64,000 nucleotides of DNA from Pomacea canaliculata (taxonomy: Eukaryota; Mollusca; Gastropoda; Architaenioglossa; Ampullariidae): NCBI RefSeq assembly GCF_003073045.1, contig NC_037597.1, positions 3,286,190 to 3,350,189 on the forward strand. The letters are read 5' to 3'. Numbering within the stretch: position 1 is the stretch's first letter; every line of letters starts with the position of its first letter. Made by a program: the position numbers and the translations under genes. Shown here piece after piece: positions 1-13,200 of this stretch. The notes below the pieces were generated by a model. The model made no database searches. It was not told the origin of the DNA and saw only the letters and a program-made list of their open reading frames with translations.

Positions 1-2241
1 CATGCTGGGAGATTTTCACTGTCAGCAGCTGGAGTACGTGTACCCAGAAGGACGAATAGTGGCTAATCGTCTTCTTCTGGCCTTTGTCCGCAAGCAGGTA
101 CTGTACTTAGTACGACATCACGGTTATAGCCTCATGAGATCGGGATCGTTGGGGAGGGAGATATAGATCCATGCACTTACACCAGGGTCCAGCATTTTTG
201 TGAGGGCGGTGTCCATCCTCTTCCTCACAGCTTCACCTTCTCTAAGAGTTTAGCTGTTTGTAGGTTGAGAGATTTATATACAATGGAACCTCGGCTAACG
301 AACTTAATCCGTTCTGAAAAGCTGTTCGTTATCCGAAACATTTTTTTCCATAAGAAATAAAGGAAATAGATTTAATTGGTTCCCAGCCCCTGTTGACTCG
401 TTAATATTTGAAAGTTACAGGCTATACAGGTATTTGTTTTAATGAGAACAGTTATAACGCAGTATAAATGGAGTTAAATAAACATAGAAACATTAACGAA
501 AGCATTTAAACATCAGAAAACTTGCTGTTTTGACGGCGTGGTTGGATGGAGGTGTGGGGAGGAAGGGGTGGAATTACTGCTTGGATTCCCCCTCCATGAG
601 CACACGTGACATTATAAAATCGGGGGGGACTTCCCTTTTCTGTAGCTTTGAGGTTAAAGGAAAAAATTTGTCCAGTGTCTGCTCCTTCTTCCTTTCTTGT
701 AAAACTCTTCGGTAATACGACATCACATATCCGACAGACGCATGCCACCTTCATACTTTGACATCATTTCCTTTTTCAATTCATTTGTTGGCCGCTTCCT
801 TGTCCTTACCTCACTACTATTGATCTTGATCTTCTTTGGAGCCATGATTGAGGATTATCTTATTAAAATAAAGCACAACAATCACTAAATAAGAAGGATG
901 CGCATAGATAAGTAACGACCGATCGTAACTGTGTCTCGAGCGCGAATGATGACATGCTGGTCGGTCACGTGTGGTTCACGTGGCTGTTCGTTATCCGAAA
1001 TTTTGTTCGCTATCCGAGACAAACTTTTAACGAAATTTTTGTTCGTTAACCGAAATATTCGCTATCCGAGGCGTTCGCTAACTGAGGTTCCACTGTAAAT
1101 ATATACATATTCTCGATCTAGTTTTGGATCTCCCCCACTCCTTCTGTCGACCACCCTAGCCTCCGCTCTTGTTAACTGTATCGGTGCAGATGTGCATGCG
1201 TGCGTGCGTGCGAGTGTAAGTGTGAGAGAGAAAGAAGAGGTGGTGGCTAGCGAGAGTGTTTTATCAGAAAACTAGTGGTTCGTTTCTAAATGCTCATTGG
1301 TACGTAGAATCCCTAGCAGTATACAGCTAGTATATATCCGTACATTTATAAACCTGTGTTACAGTCTTGTATCTCAGTAACATTAGCGGTTCCCAGTCAC
1401 TTAATCCCCAGACACTTCATCCCGGACATTTAATCCCCGACACCTCATCCCCTAGACTTTTAATCCCTAAGCACTTAATCCCCAGACACTTAATCCTTAA
1501 ACTAAATCCTTAACTAAAAAAATTATGAAGTCAGCGAAAAATTTAATTGAAATTCAAATTCAAATCATGCTTTTAACTTCAACGTCATTTGAACATCTAC
1601 AACATTAGTTAAAGTTTATATAAGCTAGTAAATTTAATGTTCTTCAACAATGTATACAGTATATACGTATGGTTGAAGTAGGATAGAAGTTCCGGCATGC
1701 GATCATGTTGTGGCATTGACTCTGCAAGCAATTCGAAGGAATCAACAATGTCTTCCTCACGTACATAGGCCAGTGCTGGGAGGCATCTGACCATTCCACG
1801 TCACTCGTCGTCTTCATCGTCACTTCTCATCCCCAGTTCAGTGACTTTGCATAATACCGCTTGACTTCAGCGAAAGTAACAGCCCGTTACTCTACATGAC
1901 TAAAAGCGGTCATCGCAGCTTTCTCAAAGTCTGTTACTATATATAGTCTCTGGAGCTGCATTAGGCATTAGCTCTCTAACTGCATCCAACAATCTAATAT
2001 AGGTTGCACTTGATTTATAAGGATTAAGTGTCTGGGGATTAAGTGTCGGGGATGAAGTGTCGGGGATTAAGTGTCGGGGATGAAGTGTCTGGGGATGAAG
2101 TGTCTGGGGATTAAGTGACTGGACACCAACATTTGCAGACCAGTGTACTCTAGGAAAATGCTGTAGAAGCATTTTTTTTTTTTTTACATCTCGCATATAT
2201 TGATATCTACTGGGGTGGGAGGTAGGGATATTAAAGACTAA

Positions 2242-2281
<40 letters not shown>

Positions 2282-4128
2282 TATTATTATTGTTATTTTA
2301 ATTCTAATTTGCATAGCGCTTTTCCCACCACAATTAAAGGTGGGCTCAAAGCGCATTCTAAAAAGAAAAGAAAGAAAAGAAAAACACACACATAATAAAA
2401 ACAGAAAAATCGTTGTAGAATCACTGTAGATGAGTTTGGTGCCCTCTGAGACAGTAACCTCAGAATACAGAGATTATAAATATCGTCTAACTTTATTACT
2501 CTCACAAAAACGTTAAGCTTTTTCCCCACCCCATCTTGTCTCTTTGAATTTTGTCTTCTCATAATTAGCTTTCTCTCCCTTACCCTGAGTCGTGGTATGT
2601 TTCTCCTGTATGTCATGTTTACGAGACGGAACTTGTTTACTGTTGAAATTCTTACGCATTGAGACATCAGACACTGGGTGGTACGGTCAGTGTAGCATAT
2701 CGCACTAACTAGTTTACGCATCAAGTGCAAGAAAATAATTACAAAAGGGAAAAAGGGAATTTGAAAAAAGATGATGACTTACAGGTGAAATTATCTGTAC
2801 TGACGATTATTTAGATATTCTACATGAATCGGTCGTATACTGCAGGGCTCGGCAGGGTACCACGCTCTCCTCAGAGCACTGGCCGTCTGTGACGCGACGG
2901 GTGTCGTCGCTAAAATGATCCACACAGAGAAGGAAGTGTGCAAGGTTCTGGGCACTGATTACAATTCCCAGACGTGGTGTTGCAGGTGAGATCGGTCTGT
3001 GGTCCATCCATCCATTATTTCTTCCGTTTACCCTTCTTTCCCCTTTCATTCCCTTAACCTCCAACTTGTGATCCGCATGGATCAAACACAAAAACCAGTC
3101 TTCTTTAGAGTTGAGAGTTCTTATAGATATTTCTCAAAGAACAGCTCTGACGAGTATAAAAATTGCTAAAAATTGTTATTTTTCTTGAAGTTTAACTACT
3201 AAACTAAACGTAGACCAAAGAGTGAGAAAAGAGAATATAAGAATATTTGTAGTGTATATGTGAAGTGCTTTCCTGTCTGTGGATATGTTTACATGCTCTC
3301 CTCTCTTTGGATATGTTATTCCGCACGTACACTCGCACCCTTTGTTTCGCCATGTTTAGTACTCTTCGTACAAAGAATCTAAGACGTTCCTCAAAATTCT
3401 TACAACACTCGCTATTCTCCTGCGCTTGCGACCCCATCACGAACTGAGCGTTTGAATGAAACCTCAGGGTTCTCATCCTTATCCACTGTTTTTTATTTCG
3501 CAGAGATGGCCCAGCCTCAGTAGCGCCCTGCGACACCATGTGTCGTGCAGGCAGCAGTGCCCAGTGCACTCAATGCCTCAGTGAGCTCGAGACAAAAGTC
3601 AACGTGCTAATGCACCTGCTCCGCAACCCCATGTTTAATCCTGGCTCCCAGACCGATTCTGACCAGCAGTTAGCAGCCCTTGAGAGGGAGGTGGACGAGC
3701 TGGAAATGACACTGGAAAAGCTGAGGCCGCCGACGACAAGTGGCGGCCAGGACACAGACGCCAACAAGGGTAAAGCTGGCGTCTCTGACACCGAAGAACC
3801 GGCCAAAGAGAAAGCTGTAGTTGCTGTAGACAAAGAGAAGGCTGTAGTTGCTGGAGACAAAGAGAAGGCTGTAGTTGCTGGAGACCTCGATCAGAGGATG
3901 ACCCGTGTGGAGAAGCTTCTGGGCCTGGGGCCGGGCGTCTCGGACTTCGCAGGCCAGAGTTCTCCTAGTTCTGACAGAGAGCAACGGCTGAATAAGCTGG
4001 AGGAGAAGGTCGCCAGGATGAAGGTGCTCGCGAAGTCGCTGGTGAAAAACCCCCCATCGTCCAGCGCCAATGAGTCAAAGAGTGCGGATAAAGATTGTGA
4101 GGAAAAACCTGCTCAATATGGCCTCTAG
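1..4128 (+). CDS. CARD-like / coiled-coil protein, 5' partial (3 exons)
   Basis: The gene starts upstream of the window. Exons that join in phase are <=1-97 (open frame, donor CAG|GTACTG), 2846-2985 and 3504-4128 (TAG stop). Exons 1-2 give a helical stretch with the pattern ...RLLLAFVRKQGSAGYHALLRAL..., which resembles helices 3-5 of a CARD domain (LL..L..KG..Y..LL.AL), followed by CVLGTD-type sequence and a Cys-rich joint (TWCCR/DGPASVAPC). Exon 3 encodes heptad-like coiled-coil segments (residues near LSELETKVNVLMHLL and LAALEREVDELEMTLEKL), a short tandem repeat (EKAVVAGD-like, three copies) and a second coiled coil before a Lys/Ser-rich tail. CARD proteins are adaptors in apoptosis and innate immunity, and that role is only inferred here. 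A poly(A) signal AATAAA lies at 4536-4541. The exon chain is well supported; the CARD name is tentative. The first intron (98-2845) holds two DNA transposons. Confidence 0.6.
281..1095 (-). mobile_element. Tigger/pogo-like non-autonomous DNA transposon, copy 1
   Basis: The terminal inverted repeats start CAATGGAACCTCGGCTAACG and end in its complement (ACTGAGGTTCCACTG), flanked by a TA duplication at 279-280 and 1096-1097. The interior keeps a degraded start of a Tigger-type transposase on the minus strand. It is the same element, in opposite orientation, as the copy at 57777-58606. It lies in the first intron of the CARD-like gene. Confidence 0.88.
1388..2127 (-). mobile_element. MULE (Mutator-like) DNA transposon relic with 9-bp target duplication
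   Basis: The ends are near-perfect inverted repeats: 1388-1417 against 2098-2127 shows 2 mismatches in 30. The 9-base flanks AACATTAGC (1379-1387) and AACATTTGC (2128-2136) form the 9-bp target duplication typical of Mutator elements. Just inside each end is an array of about 15-base units of the type CACTTAATCCCCAGA, in opposite orientation at the two ends. A minus-strand frame at 1609-1794 reads VRCLPALAYVREEDIVDSFE, resembling MULE transposase family sequence. Only a short piece of transposase remains, so the copy is non-autonomous. Confidence 0.82.
2241..2280. repeat. (ATA)n microsatellite
   Basis: About 13 perfect ATA/AAT triplets, probably the tail of the adjoining dispersed repeat. 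Confidence 0.95.
2300..2360. repeat. Dispersed repeat with GCGC inverted core
   Basis: The segment TTGCATAGCGCTTTTCCCAC ... GTGGGCTCAAAGCGCATT can form a stem. A related head (TTTGCATAGCGCATCTTCC) recurs at 62644-62662. The family is common in marine invertebrate genomes from memory, but its class (SINE or MITE) cannot be fixed from these copies. Confidence 0.5.
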
Positions 4129-4535
4129 CTAAGACAACAAGAAAGGTTAATAATACCGTTTTCAGAAGAAAGAATCGGCACCATACTCTCGCCGGTGCTA
4201 GCAGATGAGAGGTGGAAAGAAAGACCTACTAAAGTCGTGGTCATTTCCTTCTACGAGATGGCTCGTGGTTCATGCTTCCGGCCATGCGCAGTAAGGCAGC
4301 GTCGGCACAAAAGGGAGTGTACTCTGGTAGTCGATTATCGTTCCTGTGAAAAAAAAAAATGTTTTCAATACGGGGTTTGAGATGGCTAAACAATTTTAAT
4401 AATGCCCCATGCAGACTATCAGGTCTTGCGCCACTCGACACCTTTGAATGTTACCGAGGCGACGCCAATTATGAAAACTTCTTTTTCCCTCAGTAGACGT
4501 TAGTTTGAAGACACTAAACAGGTGCAAATCAAAGA

Positions 4536-4541
4536 AATAAA
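4536..4541 (+). terminator. Candidate poly(A) signal of the CARD-like gene
   Basis: AATAAA about 410 bases after the stop codon at 4126-4128. No other canonical hexamer was noticed nearer to the stop. Confidence 0.4.
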
Positions 4542-4751
4542 TGAAAGGAAAACGAAAGAAAAGATTTTCTAAATCGCTAAAACTTATTTGCTGTATTTGA
4601 AGACAAGAGAGCATATTCGTGCACACTTTTTCTGTACATAATACGCCCTCCTTATTTAGAGGGCTTAACAGGACGCAATTTATCAAATATATGTATATAA
4701 TCTTTGTCGTGACGGTCCCAAGCATTGCATAACACGGCAAATTGAATAATA

Positions 4752-5088
4752 CCGTGTTTCCCCGAAAATAAGACCTAACCCGAACATTAGATGGATTTTT
4801 TAAGGATGCTCATGATGTAAGTCTTACCCAGATACAAATCCTAGTTGAGATAGGTCTGACAGACGGACGTACTGAATTATTAAGAAATGATATCAATGTA
4901 TACATAAAATAACATGTTATGACGATGCTCTAGATGACATGACTGCATTACAATAAATGTAAAATTTTGTACTTTAATGAATGTAGACGTACATGAAAAT
5001 ACAATATATCCCATGAAAATAACCCATATAACCTCTCTTGGAGCAACAGTTAATGTAGGGACCCGGTGTTACTTTGGGGGAAACATGG
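4752..5088. mobile_element. TIR MITE, mariner-type TA target site
   Basis: The left end CCGTGTTTCCCCGAAAATAA is mirrored at the right end by GTTACTTTGGGGGAAACATGG, with TA on both outer flanks (4750-4751 and 5089-5090). The interior is AT-rich with no coding capacity. These termini belong to a widespread eukaryotic MITE type. Confidence 0.75.
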
Positions 5089-7252
5089 TAGATGAAAATT
5101 AACCGTTTGAAAATACAGACCACGGCAGACGAAGCGTTTCCTGTACAACACACGACCGCATATCACATGTTGGGGGTTACTGGATGATATCTTTTGTGCA
5201 GACGATGGGGCTGGTTATCAGTCACCTTTTTTATTTTAATTTTATTCCACTTGGAAAACTGTGAGAGGTTCTGCTCTTGGACGGCACATCTTACCTACAA
5301 GACGCAGTGAGCAATGTATTGGAGCTGATGGTGAGATACACGCAGTCACAGCATGCATGACATTCATCCAATCACAGCGCTGCTTCGTAGATAAAGGAGA
5401 GAAGAGTTAAAGAGCATCGTAATTTTTTGTGTGAATAGCTGTTGAACACAACGTGATATCAACACTTACACTCGCACGCACGCATACACACACACGTCTG
5501 TCTGTCTACATGTATAGTGTTTAATTTGTCTGTCCACACACACACACACATCTGTGCTTGATATTGCTAACCATGACAATCTACTGACATATATAAAACT
5601 TTATTTACCATTATTGAACGATATAAATAAAAACATTTTATTTAAATGCAGTTTATATAAATAAAATAAAAGGTTTTATCGGAACGTAGTCTAGGACTAC
5701 AGATTTATATAAACGTGCGTTGTTTCTCTAGCTGATATCGAAATTTTAAGTTCGTGTGATCACACAAGCCTTGCCCTTGCTCATTAACACAAAGACAATG
5801 CTTTTTCAGACTCCATCCTTTGTCATTTACCAACACAACACGCACTTACGCGGGAACTGTACAAGAAACACTTGTCTTCATCCTCGTTGAAAGGCTGGTG
5901 GAACATGCAAGCACGTGCTGAATGGTTTCAAGAGATGCCGTCAATACCCAAGCGTGCTGACGTCTCAACGCCAACTGAGCAAACACCAGTACCCGAGCTC
6001 GTCGCATGAACGGGTGGATTGCACACTTTCATGTCAACACTGCGCGTGGCCGTGCGCGCTCATCATTCCACTTGTCGCTTTATCGTCGCAATCAATCACG
6101 AAGACACACAACGGACAGGCCGACCAGGTAGATCGTGTGAACTTCCGTTAGCTCTCTGGACGAAGTTACGGTCCCTGCTGTCTGACGTTCTCGTTGCCTG
6201 TACACACCTCGGATACGACTAACAGTAATAGTAGGAGATTTGTACAGCACGCTGTTGAGGTGAGTTGTTTACAAACACTAAAGTATTTTAAAGAGATGTG
6301 TTTTAAGCTCCTTGAAAGAGGGAACCTGGCAAAGAGGAAAGGTGAGACTATCCCAAAGACATAGACCATGTTGCCAGGATAGGGGAAGGCGTGATGGCCA
6401 GCGAGGAGGAATAAGGAATAAATGGAGGGCAGTAACGACGTAATCTTCATTTTTCCTCTTTTTTTTCCATTTGTGACAAGTACGTCGTGGCACGGAGGCT
6501 ACCTTCCTCCTCCGACAAAGGATTTCGATCTGTGTGTCGTCGAAAGCTTGCATGTTTAAACATATTCTGTTGCCACAGAGACCGACAAGTGCCAAGTGAC
6601 AAATCAGCCATCTTCCCTGGAATTACAGAGACCAGTGTTAGGTGGTCACAGACAATGACTGATCATAGCATGGTGTTTTTTATGGCAGAAATCCAGTATT
6701 GCTGTCAGATTTGCAAGCTCAGCGAGGGAGAGGTGGTAAAAGTGCTTCAGAGAAGCTGAATAATCTTCCAGATAACCAGGCTGGGCTGTCGCAATGGCGG
6801 AGAAGAGGAAAAGGAAATACTGAACAGGTAAGGTATGTTTACAGGTAAGTAAGCAGAACTGGACATCTTAATGGCAGAATTGTATATACGCCTGGTTTAA
6901 TCATAGGTAGTTTTAAGACACGAGAGAACAGAAATGGATCCTTTAACATAAAGTTCGAACTTAAATGTGGTTTGCATACATACATTTACAAAAATGCACG
7001 AGCACACAGATTGAGGGTAGGCATCAAAAGCACCACTACACACAAATTTACATGCAGGAGAGAGTATAAGCCCTGAAAGAAAGAATTAAAGAAGGGGGCA
7101 AGAAAACGTGAATGGAATGCAAAGACTGTAAACTCAATTAGACTGTTTAAAGTCTGGGTGCGGCTATGTGCTGACTCACAATAAACATCTCAATCAATCT
7201 GTCCAGGACAAACGTACACGGGTATCGACAAGTGTCTTTTATCACAGCCCAG
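5089..7252. other. Intergenic region upstream of the glutamate receptor
   Basis: No supported gene. It contains a CA-rich simple repeat at about 5485-5550 and, at about 6270-6460, a stretch resembling the body of a dispersed repeat (GAGATGTGTTTTAAGCTCC...). Open frames at 5915-6222 and 6487-6759 lack recognisable similarity, splice context or biased composition. Part of the interval is probably 5' regulatory sequence or an unrecognised 5' untranslated exon of the receptor. Confidence 0.4.
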
Positions 7253-10200
7253 ATGTGCAGCTGGTTTCTTTCCATCGCTTTCATCGTGATGGTCGAGCAA
7301 CAGCTGACCACAATGGCAGCTGAAATGAGCAGATACCAACATTGCTGCGAGGAGCTGCAGACTCTAAAAATAAGTAAGGGACAGTGGCTACGAGGGCTAT
7401 TTGTCTAGAAAACATCACTAAAGATTTTTTTTAATAGTTCAAGACCAAATCGTGAAACAAACACAGCAGAGACACAGGATGAGTACTTATATAAAGATAA
7501 TAGTCTTAGATTGGATGATAGTTTTTTGTTTTTTTTTTTTTCTTTTTGAAGACTAGAAATTGAATACCAAAAACATTCGATTGTGGAAGCGTTCATTTAC
7601 AGTTCCCACACCCTATAAATTTTAGTACACCTCAACTCAGAAATATCCCTTCCTTTTTACGAGCACTGCTATATGTGGAAAAAAAAGATACAAAAGTTTA
7701 GTTAAGCATCCTAACCTGGGGCTGAATAACAATAGCCTGTTGTGTTGGCTTCTGTGAGTGCAGTCTTGGGGTCAGAGGTGACAGACTGCCTGCAAGAAGA
7801 GTGCGAGTCAGCTGTAGAAGACCTGAGGTCGTCGTCTGCGTCCAATGGGTCATGTCCGCTCTCAGCTGCCACCATATGCAGGCACTTCTCTGATCTGCAA
7901 GAGAGAAACTGGTGGACAGATGACGACTCCATCACTGACAGTCACGCCATGGCTGCCCAGATACAGCAAGTAATAGATGCTGCCACCTGGCACGATTGTG
8001 TCATAGTATATGACATCAGCAACAGTGAGTAGGTTTTACATGTCAACCTATAATGAAAAAAGCGCAGATACAATGTTGGCTAACTGTTTTATACATTCTT
8101 TTGTTGTCTGTTATCCAGTTTTTTCCAATTATCTCATTAAATGTGGTACAAGTGAAAATAACTCTTGCCTTCGCATTTTCAAAAATGTCCTATACGGCAG
8201 ATGTCAGCAAAGTATTTATGAAATAACACTATATATTACATGTGACATATAATTTACATAAACTGAAAAAAGATATTTGTATTGTGTTTATTTAATAGCA
8301 TGATAATTTATGATTATTTTCGCATGTGTCTGTCTCTCGTGTGACAAAAATACTTTCTTTTGTCCATATGTTTGCAGTGGAAACAGTGAACAGACTAATA
8401 GATTTCTTGTCCGAGAGGAACCTGCATTTCGCCACTTATGACCTCACAGACCTGAGCGGAAGTTTCTGATTTCTTTCTCATGATAACAGACATTTTTGGT
8501 CGTCTGCAAATAAAGAACATCGTTCTTCTTGCAAACATCACGGCTGTGGAAAAGCTTTTTATACAGGTCAGAAAAATACTCTTTATATTTCATTAGTGTG
8601 AATGGTTTTGTTTCTTTTTCGAGGTTTTGCGTTAATTGTGAATGCATGAACTTGCAGCTGTTCCATTTCCATGTATTTCACCCCGGTGGGTCGGGATGCT
8701 TTGCAGGCTGCAGCCTACGACAGTCAGTTGGGAAGAACGTCAGGACTGGAGATGTTGACACAATGGATAGTAGTGACTCCGAGGTCCACACCCTTCCTTG
8801 ATCGTCTGCAAGAGGCTGCCCACGGTTTCGACAACGTTGTTGTAATATCAGAGACTGCAGTTAAATTAACCTCCACTACTGACACGTTACAAGATAATGT
8901 ACGTGTCTACATGTGAATGCACTGGTGGTCATGAATCTGTACACGTTCGTGGTTAAACTCTTAGACTTCAAGCTCTCATTGTTCAAGGATAATATATGCA
9001 TTAGACTGTGATTTAATTAGTACTTTAATTTTTCTTTTAAAAAAGCTACTTTACAACTAATTATATAATTCTGTCCAACCATGGTTTATATGAGTACTTT
9101 ATTTTATTTTTTTATTTATTTTTTTTTTTGCACCAGCTCTCTCTTTTATATATCTCGGCAAACAAACTCTTGACATCCTCAGTCTTAGTCACATCTTCGT
9201 TAACTATTTCCCCTGTTCCTCCGACACTTCTGTTCCTTTTCCCGTTCGCAACAAATTTTAAAAAACTATATATATTGATTATATCAAGTTGCAGCCAATG
9301 CAGTGTACTATGTACAACATTGAGTCCTTGATGTACAAGATCATTAACAGCACCCGGCGCAGACGGCTTCAGCCACTCACCGAACTCAGGGCGCGCGATG
9401 ACGTCCTCGCCAACACTCCTTTTCCTCAACGTGAAGTTCTTCTTCAACCAACGAACACTGAAAGTCGGCACGAAAAGGGTACGATATAAAGCAGTTTGAT
9501 ATCTCAAACATCAGATCATTACTAGAACAAAATAACCATAGTTTTTACTTTGCTTTGCAGATGCCTCCCTTCGTCAGCAGTCCAAGTGCGGACGCCGACG
9601 AAAGCGAATTTTCCGGACTTTGCATTGATCTCCTTCGAGAGCTGGCGTCGTCCCTCAATTTTACGTAAGTCAAATCTCACCTGGGGGGGTAAAAAATAAT
9701 AAAGTGGGAGGGTAGAGAGAAACAAAGGTGTGTGTATGTGTGTGTGTGTGTGTCCCTTCACAAGCAAGAACACAAAAAATGCAAGCAATGATTGATAAAT
9801 GTCTCAATTTGAGAACGGGTTCTCTTCAACTGAAGGTTCTAGAGTTTGTCCTGGGCTCCATACATGATTGAAAAAAGTTTTTTTTTCTCCATCATCTACC
9901 ATTGCAGATACGAACTGAAGTTGCCAGTATTGCATGAGGGATGGGGAATTGAAGATGACAACAGAACGTGGAATGGTCTGGTTGGACTTCTCCACAAAAG
10001 GGTATTACTCGTCATAGATACAGACGAATTCTTAGAATAAGAACCTTTTCAAACAATATGCAGTGCTGGCAGGACAATATCAGACAGTTTTTCAATATCT
10101 AGAATCAGTAACCTTTAAACACTCTTCCGCTAGGGTTTTCTTCTGCTCAGTGAGCCATGAGAGAAAGCTTTCCAACGGGTCATGGTATGAAAATCATTGG

Positions 10201-13200
10201 AATTTTACGGATAAGAAATACATGCCTTTTGATTAGTCTTTTACTCACCCATCCCCAAGACTTATGTGTACTGATGACCATGGTGGCATGTAGGAAGTGG
10301 ATCTGGTGGTGGCACCTCTCTCTTTCACACCTGATAAGAGCCTGGTCATGGAAACCACCGTGCCGTACTATCATAACAACCTCGCGGCAGTCTTCAAGAA
10401 ACGCGACCCTCTGCTTGATAAGTGGCGCATTTACATGAGGTGAGGTACACTGTCACGAGACTCTGTCAATAGATTCTAACGTATTAATTTAGGATGTATA
10501 TGTTTATTTACCTTGAGGCTGTGAAACTGAACAAAGAATGTGGCAAGACAAAAAGTAAAATAACCAGTGTATCGTTTGCCCTCTCCAAATGTGTACTTGC
10601 TAGTTTGTGTACTGGTACCACCTAATTTTGAAAGATTTGAAATTTGAAGTTCATGAGGGAAAACTTCATAAAAGACATTTTGTAGTGACTTTTTTTTTTT
10701 AAAGAGTTAGCCACGGAAGAGGGGAGGTCACCTAAAGATCTGGGGCCAGTTGCCCAACATACTTCTAATTTTAAATATAGTTACGCCTTATATATTTAAA
10801 TAATCAGAAACACATTTTTAAAACTTTTTCAAACTAAAATTGTTTCACATAAGAAACTGTTTAACCCAGGTTTTTGTTCCCCTCAGTTTCGTATGCTCTT
10901 GTGATAATGTATCTAAATGGCGCAGGAGCGAATTTGAAAAAAAGTTTGTAAGTTTGTTTTTCGTAAAAGCTTTAAGCTTGAGAAACATGTTGTGGAACTA
11001 GCCCCTGTTCGAGAGACGATAACTGCTGTGTCGTTTTAAAAAATAGTACATGTTCGTTTCCTCCAGACCTTTTCGTGGCGAGGTTTTCTTGTGCCTAGGG
11101 GTGGCGCTAATAGTGGAAACGTTTTTAATGCACATGCTAGCGTGGTACGACCCCACTGTCTATGCCAGCAAGGGAAACAAGCATCAACATAGAATATTTC
11201 CAGGTCCTTCGCCTGACGACGGCTTCTGGCACATGTTTGGAGTGCTGTTATCTCAAGGTGAGATTCACACTCAGACTGCCCCACCATCTCCCCTCACTCA
11301 TTGCTTGTCTCCCCTCATTCCTGTCACTACTTGTCTCCCCTCACTCCTGTCATTACTTGTCTCCCCTCACTCCATACAATAATAATTTATTATTATTGTT
11401 TATTACATGCATCTTTTTGTTGAAAGGCTCTTAAAATCTTTTATTCGCTTATTTATCTGTTTGTATTTAAGTTTATGTCATGCAAAACAGTAATTTCTTT
11501 AAACACCTTTCTAAAACCCTTTTCAAACGACCAGTCTCACGTCAACAGGAATGCTTGAATTTCAGTTTGGTTTTTAAGGATCCTGCCACTTTCACAGTGG
11601 ACCACGTATGTCGAACACAAGCAACACTGAGGAAATAAGCTACGGCAGCACTTACCAATAAAGTGTCTTTTTTTTTCTTTCTTTCTCTCTCTTTCTAGGA
11701 GGTTCCACTCTTCCCGAATCATGTTCTGGACGCATTCTGCAGGCGGCTTGGATCTTGTTCTCGATTGTTATCGGCGCCACCTACAGTGGTAACCTCATCG
11801 CATTCCTCACAGTTGAGCTTGAGCAGATGCCCTTCCAGACCCTGGGCGAGCTCCTAAACCAGGACGTTTATAAATGGGGGACATTCGGAAATGCTGCAGT
11901 TTACACCTTGCTCACTGTGAATAGAGCTTAATTCTTCTTATATTACCCATCCTTCCCCGTAACACTTCTGGTGCGAATTGCACAACATATTTCTAAAAGT
12001 TAAAACTGTTCTAAAGAAGCAACTTTCTAAATTTAAGGCCTAAAAGTGTTTAAAATTAAAAATGCGTTGTGCAACTAGCCTTGGTCTTTACTGGTGAAGT
12101 AAAATTACATCAAACGCTCCTACTTTAACTCATTCAGTGTTGAAGCATCATATCATTGTCTTGATAGATCTGAACTTGGTCTGCTGCCTGGGGTTACCAT
12201 GAGTTCAGATAATGTACATTGTAAACAATATTGTCTTAGTTCTTCACTTTCTTTATCTTTTTGTAAAATACACCTTCGTTATTGTTCCTTGACTTACAAC
12301 TTTTCATCAGCTTGGAGGAAGATTACAAACCTGCATAGCAACTTATGTGCGACACGTAAACTGTTTTCAGGAGAGCAAAAACCCAGTGTACAGAGCTCTC
12401 GGTGAGCACCTTCTTGTCTTCGCTCGTTCTGACCCTGGGGTCATCAGTCTGAATATAAGCGAGCAGCAACGCAAGGTGAGAGGGGGTAACTTTGCCTTGC
12501 TGGTGGAATCCTCCATGGCAGAGGCTTGGACAAGGGACAACTGCGATTTATCTTCAGTGGTTGACACGGATGTCTCCTTTCCCTACGGCGTGTATTTACC
12601 GAAAGGCTCAGACTACACAGAGCTGCTTAATGACTTGTAAGTCTGTGTTCGTGTGTGTGTGTGTGTGTGACGAACGAGTTTGCATTGTTTTCTGTACCTG
12701 TGAGTGCGTGCAGGCGTTCGTATGTTATTTTACGTAGTAAAAAAGTGTATTCTCCGACTTTTATGTACGAAAGCAAAGCATGGATGCTCATGCAACCCAT
12801 AGTAGATCAATGGTGACTCGTATTATGTGTGTGCTAGACAACATGAAAGATTCATAAATTGTCTGTTTCCAAATGCGAACGTTTGTGTGCATTCTTGCAG
12901 GTAAATATGAGTATAAGTTTATGCTTGCGTAACGTTTGATAGTGCAGGTAGACCTTCTCCATGACATAGAAGCGGCGTTGTATAATGCTCGATATATTTC
13001 CAGCATATTGAAAATCTGGGAGGCGAACTTGGCCTCCAAATGGATGGAGAACAGCATGGCTGACAGCAACATTTGTGTCAAGGACGTCGTGTCCGACAAC
13101 CCCCACATCGCGGTGGCGGACGTGCAGTCCGTGTTATACGTCAGCATAGTGGGCATGGTCCTGGCGCTCATTGCCTTAGCAACCGAGTGGCTGGTCTTCA

